NCBI GenBank assembly: GCA_900539525.1
Contig: UQCM01000007.1
Location: 1-64,000 of the forward strand
Direction of reading: 5' to 3'
Origin: an uncultured Blautia sp.
GTDB taxonomy: Bacteria > Bacillota > Clostridia > Lachnospirales > Lachnospiraceae
DNA: 64,000 nt
Shown here one piece after another: positions 45,875-52,840 of this stretch; the first letter of the stretch is position 1, and every line of letters begins with the position of its first letter. The notes under the pieces are model-generated. The model was not told where the DNA came from. It did no database searches and worked only from the letters and a program-made list of their open reading frames with translations. The position numbers and the translations under genes are program-made.

Positions 45875-47530
45875 CTACTCAACGGATATGACATAGTAGT
45901 AAATCGGCTGACCGCCTGAATATACTTCTACGTCACAGGATGGATACTTCTCTGTCAGTGCATCTTCCAGAGCACCGGCCTGTTCTTCATCCACATCACA
46001 TCCATAATAAACACTGATCAGCTCAGAGTCCTCATCCATCATCAGAGCAACCGTTTCCACGGCAACTTCCTGGATTCCCTTCCCTACCGCAAGGATGGAA
46101 TCGTCGCCGATACCCATGATGTCACCCTCTTTGATCTCTTTGTCGCCCATATGGGTATCACGCACGGCATAAGTGATCTGGCCGGTCTTTACCGCCTTGC
46201 TTCCTTCGATCATGGACTCTTTATTCTCCGCCGGTGAAAGCTCTGCGTTATAATTAATGATCGCACTGATTCCCTGCGGAACGGTCTTGGTAGGAATAAC
46301 AATGACTTCCTTATCCTTTGCCAGAACCTTCGCCTGATTAGCTGCCAGAATGATATTCTTATTGTTTGGAAGAATAAAAACAGTATCCGCATTGACCTTT
46401 TCAATAGCCTGAAGAATATCATCCGTACTTGGATTCATGGTCTGTCCGCCCTCGATCAGATAGTCGATTCCCAGTTCTTTAAAAATCTGTCCTACTCCTT
46501 CACCGATGGAGACAGAGATAAATCCCACGTCCTTCTTCGGCATCTGTACAGTCTGCTGCGCTGCAAGCTTTTCCGCATCTTTGATCAGCTTTTCCTGATG
46601 CTCCTCTCTCATATTGTCAATCTTCATCTTTGTAAGGGAACCGTACGTCAATGCCCTGGATATTGCCTTACCAGGATCATTCGTATGTACGTGAACCTTT
46701 ACAATATCATCGTCTGAAACAACTACGATCGAATCTCCAATGGATGACAGGAAAGACTTAAACTCATTCTCGGTATCCTGCGTGTATGGCTTCTCCAGCA
46801 TGATAATAAATTCTGTGCAGTATCCGAACTTAATCTCTGCCTCCTGCCCTGCTGACGGCTTCACTGCAGAAGCTGTACCTGTTTTGGTCCCCTCAATGGA
46901 ATAATCAATTTCTTTCCCCAGAAAAGCATCATAAGCGCCTCTCAACACCTGCATCAGTCCCTGACCACCTGAATCTACGACTCCTGCCTCTTTCAGAACG
47001 GGAAGCATCTCCGGAGTCTGAGCAAGCACACGATCCGCATGATCGATCACCTTTCCGATAAACGTCTTCATATCAACATCTGTTCCTGCAAGCTCAGCCG
47101 CTTTATCAGCCGCTCCCTTGGCCACTGTCAGGATCGTACCTTCCTTTGGCTTCATAACAGCTTTATAGGCTGTCTCCACTGCTTTCTGCATGGCTGCCGC
47201 AAGGATTACTGTATCAATTTCCTCATATTCCCTGATTCCCTTGGTAAAACCTCTGAAAAGCTGGGACAGGATAACACCTGAATTTCCTCTTGCACCGCGC
47301 AGAGATCCTGAAGAAATCGCTTTCGCCAGCGCCTCCATCGTCACGTTATTAAGAGCTGCCACTTCTCTGGCTGCTGACATGATCGTCAGTGTCATATTTG
47401 TACCTGTATCACCGTCCGGAACCGGAAACACGTTCAATTCATTAATCCATTCCTTTTTCGCTTCCAGGTTCTTTGCACCGGCTAAAAACATCTTAGCGCA
47501 CAGCCTGGCATTTATCGTATTGGTCACCAC
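45875..47530 (-). CDS. DAK2-domain protein (FakA/YloV-like)
   Basis: A 551-aa protein of the YloV/FakA group. The N-terminal DAK2 kinase domain has FPVPDGDTGTNMTLT and GARGNSGVILSQLFRG; the remainder includes the GYCTEFIIML domain and a DegV-like C-terminal part. In Staphylococcus FakA phosphorylates fatty acids delivered by FakB; the same role here is inference. It starts at GTG 47530 with AAGGAGGA upstream. The asp23-fakA-recG order is common in Firmicutes. Confidence 0.9.
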   Translation of the reverse strand: MVTNTINARLCAKMFLAGAKNLEAKKEWINELNVFPVPDGDTGTNMTLTIMSAAREVAALNNVTMEALAKAISSGSLRGARGNSGVILSQLFRGFTKGIREYEEIDTVILAAAMQKAVETAYKAVMKPKEGTILTVAKGAADKAAELAGTDVDMKTFIGKVIDHADRVLAQTPEMLPVLKEAGVVDSGGQGLMQVLRGAYDAFLGKEIDYSIEGTKTGTASAVKPSAGQEAEIKFGYCTEFIIMLEKPYTQDTENEFKSFLSSIGDSIVVVSDDDIVKVHVHTNDPGKAISRALTYGSLTKMKIDNMREEHQEKLIKDAEKLAAQQTVQMPKKDVGFISVSIGEGVGQIFKELGIDYLIEGGQTMNPSTDDILQAIEKVNADTVFILPNNKNIILAANQAKVLAKDKEVIVIPTKTVPQGISAIINYNAELSPAENKESMIEGSKAVKTGQITYAVRDTHMGDKEIKEGDIMGIGDDSILAVGKGIQEVAVETVALMMDEDSELISVYYGCDVDEEQAGALEDALTEKYPSCDVEVYSGGQPIYYYVISVE

Positions 47531-47543
47531 AACAAACTCCTCC

Positions 47544-47900
47544 TTAATCTATGGCTCTTACACCTTCAACAAAAATATTGATCTTCTCTATTTCCATTCC
47601 GGTGAACTCCTCCACCCGATACTTCACATTCTCGTATAAGTTCTGTGCCACAACCGAAATGCTGATACCGTAAGCTACGATCACATGAAAATCAAGAGAG
47701 ATCCTATTATCTTCCAGCGTTACATTGATCCCGTGTTTTAAGCTCTCCTTCTTTAACAGTTTCACCAGTCCGTCCTTCATATTCACTGCCGCCATCCCCA
47801 CGATGCCGAAGCACTCTACGGCAACACTTCCGGCATAGGTTGCTATTACGTCCGTATCTATCAAGATTGATCCAAGTTCTGTGTCCATACGTCCTTTCAT
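47544..47900 (-). CDS. Asp23/Gls24 family envelope stress protein
   Basis: A 118-aa Asp23/YloU-type protein (IATYAGSVAVECFGIVGMAA; LDFHVIVAYGISISVVAQNLYENVKYRVEE). Members associate with the membrane and respond to envelope stress. GGAGG is positioned eight bases before ATG 47900. It is 13 nt upstream of the DAK2 gene and shares its transcript. Confidence 0.9.
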   Translation of the reverse strand: MKGRMDTELGSILIDTDVIATYAGSVAVECFGIVGMAAVNMKDGLVKLLKKESLKHGINVTLEDNRISLDFHVIVAYGISISVVAQNLYENVKYRVEEFTGMEIEKINIFVEGVRAID

Positions 47901-48056
47901 ACTTGTAACCTCCTATTTATAAATCCCTTTTGCAGCTGCGTTGTGCCTTAACAGCCGCATTTCAGCGGTATTATTATGATTATACCCTGTTTCCCCCAAA
48001 AATGAAATATCTATTTTTTATTTTGTAAAATAATTAGATAATTTTTTAAAATCTGC

Positions 48057-48085
48057 TTGCAAAATAGAAATTCATCTGCTAAAAT
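48057..48085 (+). promoter_or_regulatory. Sigma-A promoter of rpmB
   Basis: TTGCAA (48057-48062) and TAAAAT (48080-48085) are separated by 17 bp, giving a leader of about 50 nt before ATG 48143. The 240-bp gap to the divergent asp23 gene is otherwise AT-rich with nothing else recognised. Confidence 0.75.
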
Positions 48086-48142
48086 AAGCAGTGTTGTGAG
48101 CCTGGATGTGGACAGGTAATCTATTTTCAAGGAGGTGCAGTC

Positions 48143-48328
48143 ATGGCTAGATGTGCTATTTGTGATAAAGGTGCTCATTTCGGAAACAATGTGAGCCATT
48201 CACATAGAAGATCCAATAAGATGTGGAAATCAAACATAAAATCCGTAAAGGTTAAAGTAAACGGTGCTGCTAAGAAGATGTATGTATGTACTTCTTGCTT
48301 AAAGTCCGGTAAAGTAGAAAGAGCTTAA
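48143..48328 (+). CDS. rpmB: 50S ribosomal protein L28
   Basis: A 61-aa L28 of the zinc-binding type, with Cys4-x2-Cys7 and Cys49-x2-Cys52. The conserved N-terminal MARCAICDKGAHFGNNVSHS and the Arg-rich RRSNKMWK follow the family. AAGGAGGTG precedes the ATG. It is monocistronic with its own promoter and terminator and is on the opposite strand to the genes around it. Confidence 0.97.
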   Translation: MARCAICDKGAHFGNNVSHSHRRSNKMWKSNIKSVKVKVNGAAKKMYVCTSCLKSGKVERA

Positions 48329-48339
48329 TAAGCAGATTC

Positions 48340-48370
48340 AGACCTCTCAGTATCTGGGAGGTCTTTTTTT
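48340..48370 (+). terminator. Terminator of rpmB, interrupted by element insertion
   Basis: AGACCTC and GAGGTCT pair around a loop and run into seven T residues. The miniature element begins exactly after the T-run, and the sequence CTTTTTTT is repeated after it. Confidence 0.9.
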
Positions 48371-48523
48371 GTAACTGTTCAGAGTCATGCAGATTTATAA
48401 ATATTTGCCTTGGGGAGCCCTCTCACCGGAGGCATATTTTATAAATCTATAGGGCGAGAGCCCTACATGAGCAAAAGGAAAGCCTTGCAGAGGCGATTTT
48501 GCGAATGGACTCTGAATAGTTAC
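48371..48523 (+). repeat. Full-length 153-bp miniature inverted-repeat element (type copy)
   Basis: Ends are GTAACTGTTCAGAGTC and GACTCTGAATAGTTAC, a 16-bp terminal inverted repeat with one mismatch. Inside are three hairpins in order: a long arm AGATTTATAAATATTTGCC pairing with GGCATATTTTATAAATCT; TAGGGC-GAGA-GCCCTA; and GCCTTGCAGAGGC. Perfect 8-bp direct repeats (CTTTTTTT) flank it at 48363-48370 and 48524-48531, although T-runs weaken that evidence. It has no ORF, so any transposition would need a transposase in trans. Confidence 0.85.
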
Positions 48524-48531
48524 CTTTTTTT

Positions 48532-48669
48532 CTAACAGCAAAACATATTATATCCGATCAATAATAAAATCGCACAGATCAATACTGAAAAAAACTTATA
48601 TGGGATAATGACTGCCAGAAGCACTCCGATTCCCATCCAGAACAGGGTATAACCCAAAATGCGCCTCAT
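48532..48669 (-). CDS. 45-aa small membrane protein
   Basis: ATG 48669 with CAGGAG eight bases before it opens a 45-aa frame that begins MRRILGYTLFWMGIGVLLAV and ends NMFCC. Two hydrophobic stretches (6-23 and 27-42) flank PYKFF, so it is a probable two-pass or hairpin membrane peptide. Similar short proteins occur in related genomes from memory, but no function is known. Its stop directly abuts the duplicated target of the miniature element, so insertion trimmed or spared it by a few bases. Confidence 0.7.
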   Translation of the reverse strand: MRRILGYTLFWMGIGVLLAVIIPYKFFSVLICAILLLIGYNMFCC

Positions 48670-48808
48670 ACACGCTCCTGAAAAGCTACCGTCTTTTTAC
48701 CATAATATGTAGGTTCCCTGTGATTCATCACTCTTTTCCTGTCATGATTTTCCAAAGCAGAGTATTAGTAACTGCTCTATGCGAAGGAATTTTCAGTATA
48801 ACAAAACA

Positions 48809-48846
48809 CCATGTGCATACCTCTGTAAATAAGCGTATACACATGG
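48809..48846 (-). terminator. Probable terminator of the gerW operon
   Basis: CCATGTGTATAC and GTATGCACATGG form a 12-bp stem (one mismatch, 14-nt loop), followed on the minus strand by TGTTTTGTTATAC. It lies 70 nt after the gerW stop. The surrounding 247 bp (48670-48916) holds nothing else I can assign. Confidence 0.55.
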
Positions 48847-48916
48847 CGTATATTGTATTTTACCGTGATATCCATTATCCTCTTCCCTGAAGAATATGCC
48901 TTTTCCAGAGAATGGA

Positions 48917-49324
48917 TTACTCTGCCTCCCGGAATATTTCACCTACTGCATCCTCAGCAGCCTTTTTTTCCTCTGCGGAGAATTCCTTCCTGCCATCTGT
49001 AAATTTATTTACCAGTTCAGGAACCATATCAAGGATCTTTGTAAGACCATCCTGATTTTTCACATTTACAAGCCTGGTGGTACCATTCTGGATAACAAGA
49101 ATAGCACTCGGTGTCATCTTTCCTCCCATTCCGCCTCCGCCGCCATTCTTCTTATCTTCTGCCTTTGCCGATGCAGCTACACCGAACGTCACATCTACGA
49201 GTGGAAGGATGATCGTATCTCCGATATGAATCGCATCTCCTACCACCGTCTTTGTGGTCATAAAGCTGTCCATTCCCTTAAAAAGAGAGTCTACCGTTGT
49301 CTGAAAAGTATTGTCTGAAGCCAT
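48917..49324 (-). CDS. GerW/YtfJ-family sporulation protein
   Basis: A 135-aa protein of the GerW/YtfJ family. The N-terminal SLFKGMDSFMTTKTVVGDAIHIGDTIILP and the glycine-rich GGGGGMGGKM loop with SAILVIQ are diagnostic. GerW in Bacillus affects spore germination and assembly; some clostridial members are not sporulation-specific. ATG 49324 has AAGGAGGA before it. It is last in a run with the DUF2953 gene. Confidence 0.9.
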   Translation of the reverse strand: MASDNTFQTTVDSLFKGMDSFMTTKTVVGDAIHIGDTIILPLVDVTFGVAASAKAEDKKNGGGGGMGGKMTPSAILVIQNGTTRLVNVKNQDGLTKILDMVPELVNKFTDGRKEFSAEEKKAAEDAVGEIFREAE

Positions 49325-49344
49325 GATAATTCCTCCTTATACTA

Positions 49345-50277
49345 CTATCTTTTATTTTGAAATCTCTTTAATAATGCCCTGAACTCTTTATCAAAGAACA
49401 CACAAGCCACTATCCGTACCAGATGGCAGATGCGGATATGTCCCCGTATTGAAAGGTCTCCCTCATATACTGCATTTTCAAAATCCGGTTCCAGTCGGAT
49501 CTGATAGTGCCCTGCCGGAAGTAAAAGATACAGGATGCCGGTCAGTTCTCCCGTCAGTGAAGGATCATTAAATCCATACTTCAGTTCTCCCCGGATCCGG
49601 TCCGGTTTCAGATGCTTCCACAGATATGCAAGATGATGCCGGAAACGCCGGAACACATTTTTTGCAGCATCCTCCTTTAAAGCAGAAACGGTTTCCTGCA
49701 TGCGCTCTTTGAGTGCACTTCCTTTGCAAAAAATGTTCTGTATCTTTTCCTTCAGATTCTGGATACGCTTCCCGTTTTTCTTTTCTTTCGGCTCTTTTTT
49801 TTCTGTCGTCTGTCCGTGTGCCTTTTCTCCTGTATGCATGCTCCGTGTATCCGCCTGTTCCCCGGAATGGTCCTCAGATATCTTTTTCTCTGAGCGGCTG
49901 CCTGCCAGATCATGATCTGTACTCTGCTTCCGGGCCACTGTTTCCTCATTCTTTTTCTGTAAACCTGCACTGTATTCCTTTTCGGTCCGGTGTCCTGACG
50001 GTATCTTCTCATCTGCAGGCAGGATGGATTTTCTAAAAAAGAGTATCCTTATCTTTACCGTACACTTTCTCTCACGGTAAGCGAAATGAAGCGAAACCGC
50101 CTGAAGCAGCCAGCCTGCTTTTCCCTCCACCACCATTTTATCTGCATCTTTCACAGCATGTATCCGATATCTCAGTGGCACGAAGAGGACTGCACATACA
50201 GCCAGAATCAGAAGAGAAAGCAGAACGGCCAGAACAAGTCCCGCAATTTTCAGTATTCCCAAAATAACATGTAGCAT
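49345..50277 (-). CDS. DUF2953-family membrane protein
   Basis: A 310-aa protein from ATG 50277 (GGGAG seven bases upstream). The N-terminal membrane segment (residues 1-30) is followed by a YRIHAV...FAYRERKCTVKIRILFF core, then a long charged low-complexity insert (Lys/Glu/Gln/Ser, residues 100-185) and a C-terminal block ending FKELRAL-like. It resembles the DUF2953 family commonly linked to GerW/YtfJ in sporulating Firmicutes, which supports a sporulation link. A longer frame upstream lies in the previous gene and is rejected. Confidence 0.8.
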   Translation of the reverse strand: MLHVILGILKIAGLVLAVLLSLLILAVCAVLFVPLRYRIHAVKDADKMVVEGKAGWLLQAVSLHFAYRERKCTVKIRILFFRKSILPADEKIPSGHRTEKEYSAGLQKKNEETVARKQSTDHDLAGSRSEKKISEDHSGEQADTRSMHTGEKAHGQTTEKKEPKEKKNGKRIQNLKEKIQNIFCKGSALKERMQETVSALKEDAAKNVFRRFRHHLAYLWKHLKPDRIRGELKYGFNDPSLTGELTGILYLLLPAGHYQIRLEPDFENAVYEGDLSIRGHIRICHLVRIVACVFFDKEFRALLKRFQNKR

Positions 50278-50281
50278 ATTC

Positions 50282-50629
50282 TCACTCCCGCTGCTGTCTG
50301 TTTTTACAATCTTTTCCAGCCTGCTGCAACAGATATTCCACAATCCGGTACCCTCCGGTCTCCCTGTGGGTTTCCATAAGCATCTGCTCCACCAGATCGA
50401 GCGCTTCCTCATACCCTTTTGCGATCCCAACGATCATCGGAAGGCTGCGTCTCACGGCCGGCTGCTTCAGATATGCGGAATTTATGATATCAAGCATATC
50501 TTTCCCGTTAGAGGCAAGCGTAATCAGATAAATATCCACCTGTCCTGCATTCCTTTTTAGTTTTCGAATGATTTTCCCGGCTTTGGGCTTTGCCCCTTCT
50601 CCGATGTAAAGCTTTGAATACCAGTTCAT
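50282..50629 (-). CDS. Conserved hypothetical protein upstream of DUF2953
   Basis: A 115-aa protein from ATG 50629, the best of several in-frame starts. It begins MNWYSKLYIGEGAKPKAG and contains VDIYLITLASNGKDMLDIIN and AKGYEEALDLVEQMLMETHRE, with no membrane segment. The function is unknown. It is followed four bases later by the DUF2953 gene. A terminator and an overlapping promoter-like sequence separate it from the upstream NUDIX gene. Confidence 0.65.
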   Translation of the reverse strand: MNWYSKLYIGEGAKPKAGKIIRKLKRNAGQVDIYLITLASNGKDMLDIINSAYLKQPAVRRSLPMIVGIAKGYEEALDLVEQMLMETHRETGGYRIVEYLLQQAGKDCKNRQQRE

Positions 50630-50659
50630 TCTAATTTTTACTTTAACCTTTCCTTTGTC

Positions 50660-50688
50660 AGTATCGGTTTTGAAAAAAGGATATGCAA
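50660..50688 (-). promoter_or_regulatory. Promoter-like sequence overlapping the NUDIX terminator
   Basis: TTGCAT (50683-50688) lies in the terminator stem and GATACT (50660-50665) is 17 bp downstream, giving a start about 25 nt before ATG 50629. The -10 matches only 4 of 6, so this is tentative. Confidence 0.4.
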
Positions 50689-50701
50689 CACTGCACATCC
50701 T
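50673..50701 (-). terminator. Terminator of the NUDIX gene
   Basis: AGGATGTGCA and TGCATATCCT pair (one mismatch) around GTGT and are followed by a T-run (TTTTTTC). It lies 77 nt after the NUDIX stop. Confidence 0.8.
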
Positions 50702-50777
50702 TTCTCCATACCGAACGGATCACAATACCCATTCTACTGCCAGTATAAGCCGCTTACAGTATTCAAAATGGCTCATA

Positions 50778-51230
50778 CTAGAAATACTTGCGGTTTCCCC
50801 AGAGATTTCGTCTCTTCAGTTCCAGATACTCATTGTACGCTTTCTCCAGTATCATCTTCTCATTTGAAAACTTTAACAAGTGATACGCTTCATGATATTT
50901 ATAATACCCTGAATCTACAAAATACTCTTCACGCTGTGGCTTGCTGTAATAGCTGTCTGACATCATTAAATACCAGTGAACATCTTTCTCTACCGTATCT
51001 TCAGGAACGCTGAAGGTATATTGGCTCTTCCCGACGTATTTAATAATCGATGCCTGTACTCCTGTCTCTTCCAGAACTTCTCTTGCAGCGGTGTCCTTGA
51101 ATTCTTCACCAGCCTCTACAGTTCCTTTAGGCAAAACCCAGCCCTCGTACTTATTCTTATAGCTCTTGTACAGAACGAGAATCTTACCTCGAAATATTAC
51201 CACACCGCCACAGCTCGTTGCCTCAATCAT
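50778..51230 (-). CDS. NUDIX hydrolase
   Basis: A 150-aa NUDIX protein. The NUDIX box GTVEAGEEFKDTAAREVLEETGV fits GX5EX7REUXEEXGU. The N-terminal SCGGVVIFRGKILVLYKSYKNKYEGW is typical of ADP-sugar or dinucleoside polyphosphate hydrolases, but the substrate is not known. It has its own promoter and a terminator, so it is monocistronic. Confidence 0.92.
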   Translation of the reverse strand: MIEATSCGGVVIFRGKILVLYKSYKNKYEGWVLPKGTVEAGEEFKDTAAREVLEETGVQASIIKYVGKSQYTFSVPEDTVEKDVHWYLMMSDSYYSKPQREEYFVDSGYYKYHEAYHLLKFSNEKMILEKAYNEYLELKRRNLWGNRKYF

Positions 51231-51273
51231 TGCAATTCCTCCTGTTATGCGTTGTGTCGTTTTGACTGATTTT

Positions 51274-51302
51274 AGTATAACTCTTTTTCACCAATCATGC
51301 AA
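51274..51302 (-). promoter_or_regulatory. Sigma-A promoter of the NUDIX gene
   Basis: TTGCAT (51297-51302) and TATACT (51274-51279) are 17 bp apart, just after the PBP gene. AGGAGG and ATG 51230 follow. Confidence 0.7.
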
Positions 51303-51310
51303 CCAGTTTG

Positions 51311-52840
51311 TTAATTGTTATAATAGGCATCAAAAATCTGCTTCGCAATCGGCACCGCTGTGGAACTTCCTGAACCGCCGTTTTCTGCAATCACGGCAAT
51401 CGCCAGATCCGGTGCTTCCACGTTGCTGTAGCCGACAAACCAGGAATGGGTGCCGCCTGCTTCACCACCTTCATGTTCAGCAGACCCTGTCTTTCCGGCA
51501 GCCGTATAGCTCTGGCCTGACAACATGGATGCTGTACCTTCCTCCACCGTCTTTGTCATATAGCCTGCAAGAATCCCTGATTCCTCAGAGCTCATCACCT
51601 CTTTGCATACGGATGGTTTATATTTCTTCACTAAACTCCCATCATAGGTTTCAATATGATCAACGAAATACGGTTTCATCATATTTCCGCCATTTGCCAC
51701 AGCTGAAGCAACCATCGCCATCTCCAGAGGCGAAACAAGTGTGTTTCCCTGTCCAATGGCTGTCATCATCTCCTCGCCGTAGGATGCACCCTTCTCCAGG
51801 CGGAACAGGCTCCTGCCGGAAGGTAATGTAATCGGAAGCTCTGTATTAAACAGGAAATCCTCACAGATTTCTTTAAATTTACTGTTATCAAGTTCCATGC
51901 CGATGCTGGCAAAGGAACCGTTACAGGAGTGCACAAAGGAAGATTCCAGATCCACATTTCCATGTACCTCCCCGCCATAGCATGTGATCGTCACATCATT
52001 TCTGGAAATACTTCCATTACAAGTATAGCTGAATTCCCGGTAATCATCCGGATGCTCACGCAGATAGGCCAGAGTTGTCAGAATCTTAAAGGTTGAGCCC
52101 GGGGGATACTGTCCCTGTGTCGCACGGTTGAACAGTGAGCTGTTCGTAGAATCACTGATCAGGTTCTCCCATTCTGATTCGATCGTATTCGGATTAAAGT
52201 CCGGTTTTGATACCATAGCAAGAATTTTTCCTGTATCCGGTTCCAGAACCACAACAGCACCATTGTAGGAACCCAGTGCATCGTAACATGCCTTCTGTAG
52301 TCTTGAATCCAGGGTCAGAACCACACTGTCCCCTCTCACCTTCATATCCAGTTCCTGCTCCTTTACCTGCTCCAGGATGGAAGCATGGCAGGACATGAGT
52401 TCATAATTTAATACAGATTCTACCCCTGATTTTCCGTTCGTCGCATATCCCACCACATGAGAAAAGACATTGTCAAACGGATAAATCCTTTCTTCATTTC
52501 CAGCCTCGTCAACATTTGTTCCTGCAAGGATTTCCCCGTTGGAAGACAGGATAGATCCTCTGATGATCTGCTCCTGCTTACTCTCCTGCTTTGTATTATT
52601 TACATTTGAATTGATCTCGTCAATTTTATAAATATTAAAATAGATGAGATATCCTGCCAGCGATAGAAACATCACTACAAACAGATAGCTGACTCTCACA
52701 AGCTCTCTGTTTCTCTTTTTCCTTGCCCCGTCATAAGACAATGCTTCTTCTTTCTGAGTATCCCTCTTCTTAGCTGAATCTTTTCCCGAATGCTCCTCAT
52801 CGATAGGGATATCGCATATCTGAATATCGTCCGTACTCAT
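51311..52840 (-). CDS. Class B penicillin-binding protein (PbpA/PBP2-like)
   Basis: A roughly 510-aa transpeptidase. A short acidic cytosolic tail and one membrane segment (SYLFVVMFLSLAGYLIYFNIY) precede the dimerisation domain. The transpeptidase motifs are STFK (in GQYPPGSTFKILTT), SCNGSF and the KTGSAEH box near the C-terminus. It crosslinks peptidoglycan. The start is taken as ATG 52840, which overlaps the FtsW-like gene by 44 nt; ATG 52849 and further upstream ATGs are possible. The pairing with an FtsW/RodA-type glycosyltransferase is the usual functional unit. Confidence 0.9.
   Translation of the reverse strand: MSTDDIQICDIPIDEEHSGKDSAKKRDTQKEEALSYDGARKKRNRELVRVSYLFVVMFLSLAGYLIYFNIYKIDEINSNVNNTKQESKQEQIIRGSILSSNGEILAGTNVDEAGNEERIYPFDNVFSHVVGYATNGKSGVESVLNYELMSCHASILEQVKEQELDMKVRGDSVVLTLDSRLQKACYDALGSYNGAVVVLEPDTGKILAMVSKPDFNPNTIESEWENLISDSTNSSLFNRATQGQYPPGSTFKILTTLAYLREHPDDYREFSYTCNGSISRNDVTITCYGGEVHGNVDLESSFVHSCNGSFASIGMELDNSKFKEICEDFLFNTELPITLPSGRSLFRLEKGASYGEEMMTAIGQGNTLVSPLEMAMVASAVANGGNMMKPYFVDHIETYDGSLVKKYKPSVCKEVMSSEESGILAGYMTKTVEEGTASMLSGQSYTAAGKTGSAEHEGGEAGGTHSWFVGYSNVEAPDLAIAVIAENGGSGSSTAVPIAKQIFDAYYNN

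Noticed and set aside
48761..48800. GTAACTGCTCTATGCG as another repeat-element end
   Set aside because: Only the first seven bases match the family terminus and no partner end or flanking duplication is seen.
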